Assembly: GCF_031202265.1 (NCBI RefSeq)
Contig: NZ_CP100604.1
Location: 3,454,501 to 3,518,500, forward strand
Direction: 5' to 3'
DNA length: 64,000 nt
DNA from: Bradyrhizobium sp. Ash2021
GTDB lineage: Bacteria > Pseudomonadota > Alphaproteobacteria > Rhizobiales > Xanthobacteraceae
Part shown: positions 63,493 to 64,000 of the stretch, in pieces
How the letters are laid out: the number at the start of each line of letters is the position of its first letter
Numbering within the stretch: the first letter of the stretch is position 1
Translations under genes and position numbers: made by a program
Notes under the pieces: model-generated
Told to the model about the DNA's origin: nothing
What the model saw: the letters and a program-made list of their open reading frames with translations, nothing else
Databases searched by the model: none

Positions 63493-64000
63493 ATGCTGAA
63501 CGAATTTAACAAGCAATTGCAGGCGCTTAGCGGGAAACGACAGGCGGCGGCCCTGGCGTTGCTGGGGTTTGCCGCCGCGGCCATTTACGGGTTCGTGCAT
63601 CTCAACGGCGCCAAGCAGGCGCATTCGGAGGTGTCCAGCCAGTCCCGCAAGGGATTGCAGCGCTACACGCCGACGCCGGCCGAATGGGCCAGCCTGAGCT
63701 TTCAGCCGGTCGCCGAGCGGGCCTTCCGCGCCGAATATGTCACCGAGGGCAAGATCGCGATCGATGAGGATCGCTCGACGCCGGTGTTCTCGCCCTATAC
63801 CGGCCGGGTCACCAAATTGCTGGTGCGGCCGGGCGACAGCGTCGTAAAGGGCCAGCCGCTGTTCGTGATCGAAGCCGCCGACACGGTGCAGGCGCAAAAT
63901 GATTACATCGCGGCCATGACCAGCCTCAACAAGGCGCAGTCCGCGGTCGATCTCGCGAAGATCCAGGACACGCGCGCCAAGGACCTGTTCGAAGGCAAGG
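63493..64000 (+). CDS. Efflux RND periplasmic adaptor (HlyD/CusB type), partial
   Basis: The first 169 residues of a membrane-fusion protein; the gene runs past the window end. There is an N-terminal membrane anchor (about 18-37, ALALLGFAAAAIYGFVHLNG), then a barrel-sandwich (biotinyl-lipoyl-like) half with FSPYTGRVTKLLVRPGDSVV (about 98) and the start of a helical hairpin. Such proteins link an RND pump to an outer-membrane channel, often for metals or drugs. The pump gene would be expected downstream, outside the window. Confidence 0.85.
   Translation, partial: MLNEFNKQLQALSGKRQAAALALLGFAAAAIYGFVHLNGAKQAHSEVSSQSRKGLQRYTPTPAEWASLSFQPVAERAFRAEYVTEGKIAIDEDRSTPVFSPYTGRVTKLLVRPGDSVVKGQPLFVIEAADTVQAQNDYIAAMTSLNKAQSAVDLAKIQDTRAKDLFEGK

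Overview
The window is GC-rich alphaproteobacterial DNA, best matched to the Bradyrhizobium/Rhodopseudomonas group (Nitrobacteraceae). The evidence is an almost complete hopanoid gene set that includes the C-2 methylase gene hpnP, an imuA-imuB-dnaE2 mutagenesis cassette behind an alphaproteobacterial LexA box (GAAC-N7-GAAC), perfect matches to the EcfG general-stress promoter (GGAAC-N16/17-CGTT), and several families of dispersed palindromic intergenic repeats typical of these genomes. No rRNA, tRNA or CRISPR was found.

Layout. 1-2.5 kb: a sugar-acid pair, an HpcH/HpaI aldolase and a UxaA-type dehydratase. 2.8-9.5 kb: three tightly packed genes for a transglutaminase-amidoligase fusion, a circularly permuted ATP-grasp/alpha-E protein and a second transglutaminase, a poorly understood peptide-bond system. 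9.6-15.6 kb: a chemoreceptor, then eutB, hpnP and eutC, with hpnP lying between the two ethanolamine ammonia-lyase genes. An IS630-type element sits exactly in the eutC stop codon. 17-34 kb: the hopanoid region. It holds an RND/MMPL exporter-like gene, two small secreted proteins, hpnC-hpnD-hpnE-shc-hpnG on the plus strand, ispH-hpnH on the minus strand, hpnN (plus, behind an EcfG-type promoter), a DUF2147 gene overlapping the hpnN end, and hpnO.

34-42 kb: a minus-strand cluster of an ECF sigma factor, its zinc-binding anti-sigma factor, a cupredoxin and a Tat-exported metallophosphoesterase, followed by a very histidine-rich small protein behind an EcfG-type promoter, a GMC oxidoreductase, an M20 peptidase and a Pit phosphate transporter. 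42.4-46.4 kb: an AT-richer accessory patch with a truncated DUF4130 gene, gene fragments, a dCTP deaminase-like gene coupled to a small unknown gene, and a dead IS3 element. 46.4-52.2 kb: the SOS cassette imuA-imuB-dnaE2; dnaE2 carries a roughly 100-bp palindromic element inside its reading frame.

52-64 kb: mixed genes (HD hydrolase, periplasmic binding protein, SDR, EcfG-linked peptidoglycan-binding protein), a 56.3-58.4 kb zone of small and decaying genes, a zinc-less alcohol dehydrogenase, a luciferase-like monooxygenase, about 0.8 kb of dispersed repeats, a CoA-transferase, and the start of an efflux adaptor that runs off the window.

How the genes connect: HpnD and HpnC make hydroxysqualene from farnesyl diphosphate, HpnE reduces it to squalene, Shc cyclises it, HpnH adds adenosine, HpnG removes adenine, HpnO makes the amino form, HpnP methylates C-2 and HpnN moves hopanoids to the outer membrane. 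IspH supplies isoprenoid precursors. Three separate perfect EcfG-type promoters (before hpnN, the His-rich gene and the peptidoglycan-binding gene) suggest that envelope functions here are part of the general stress response.
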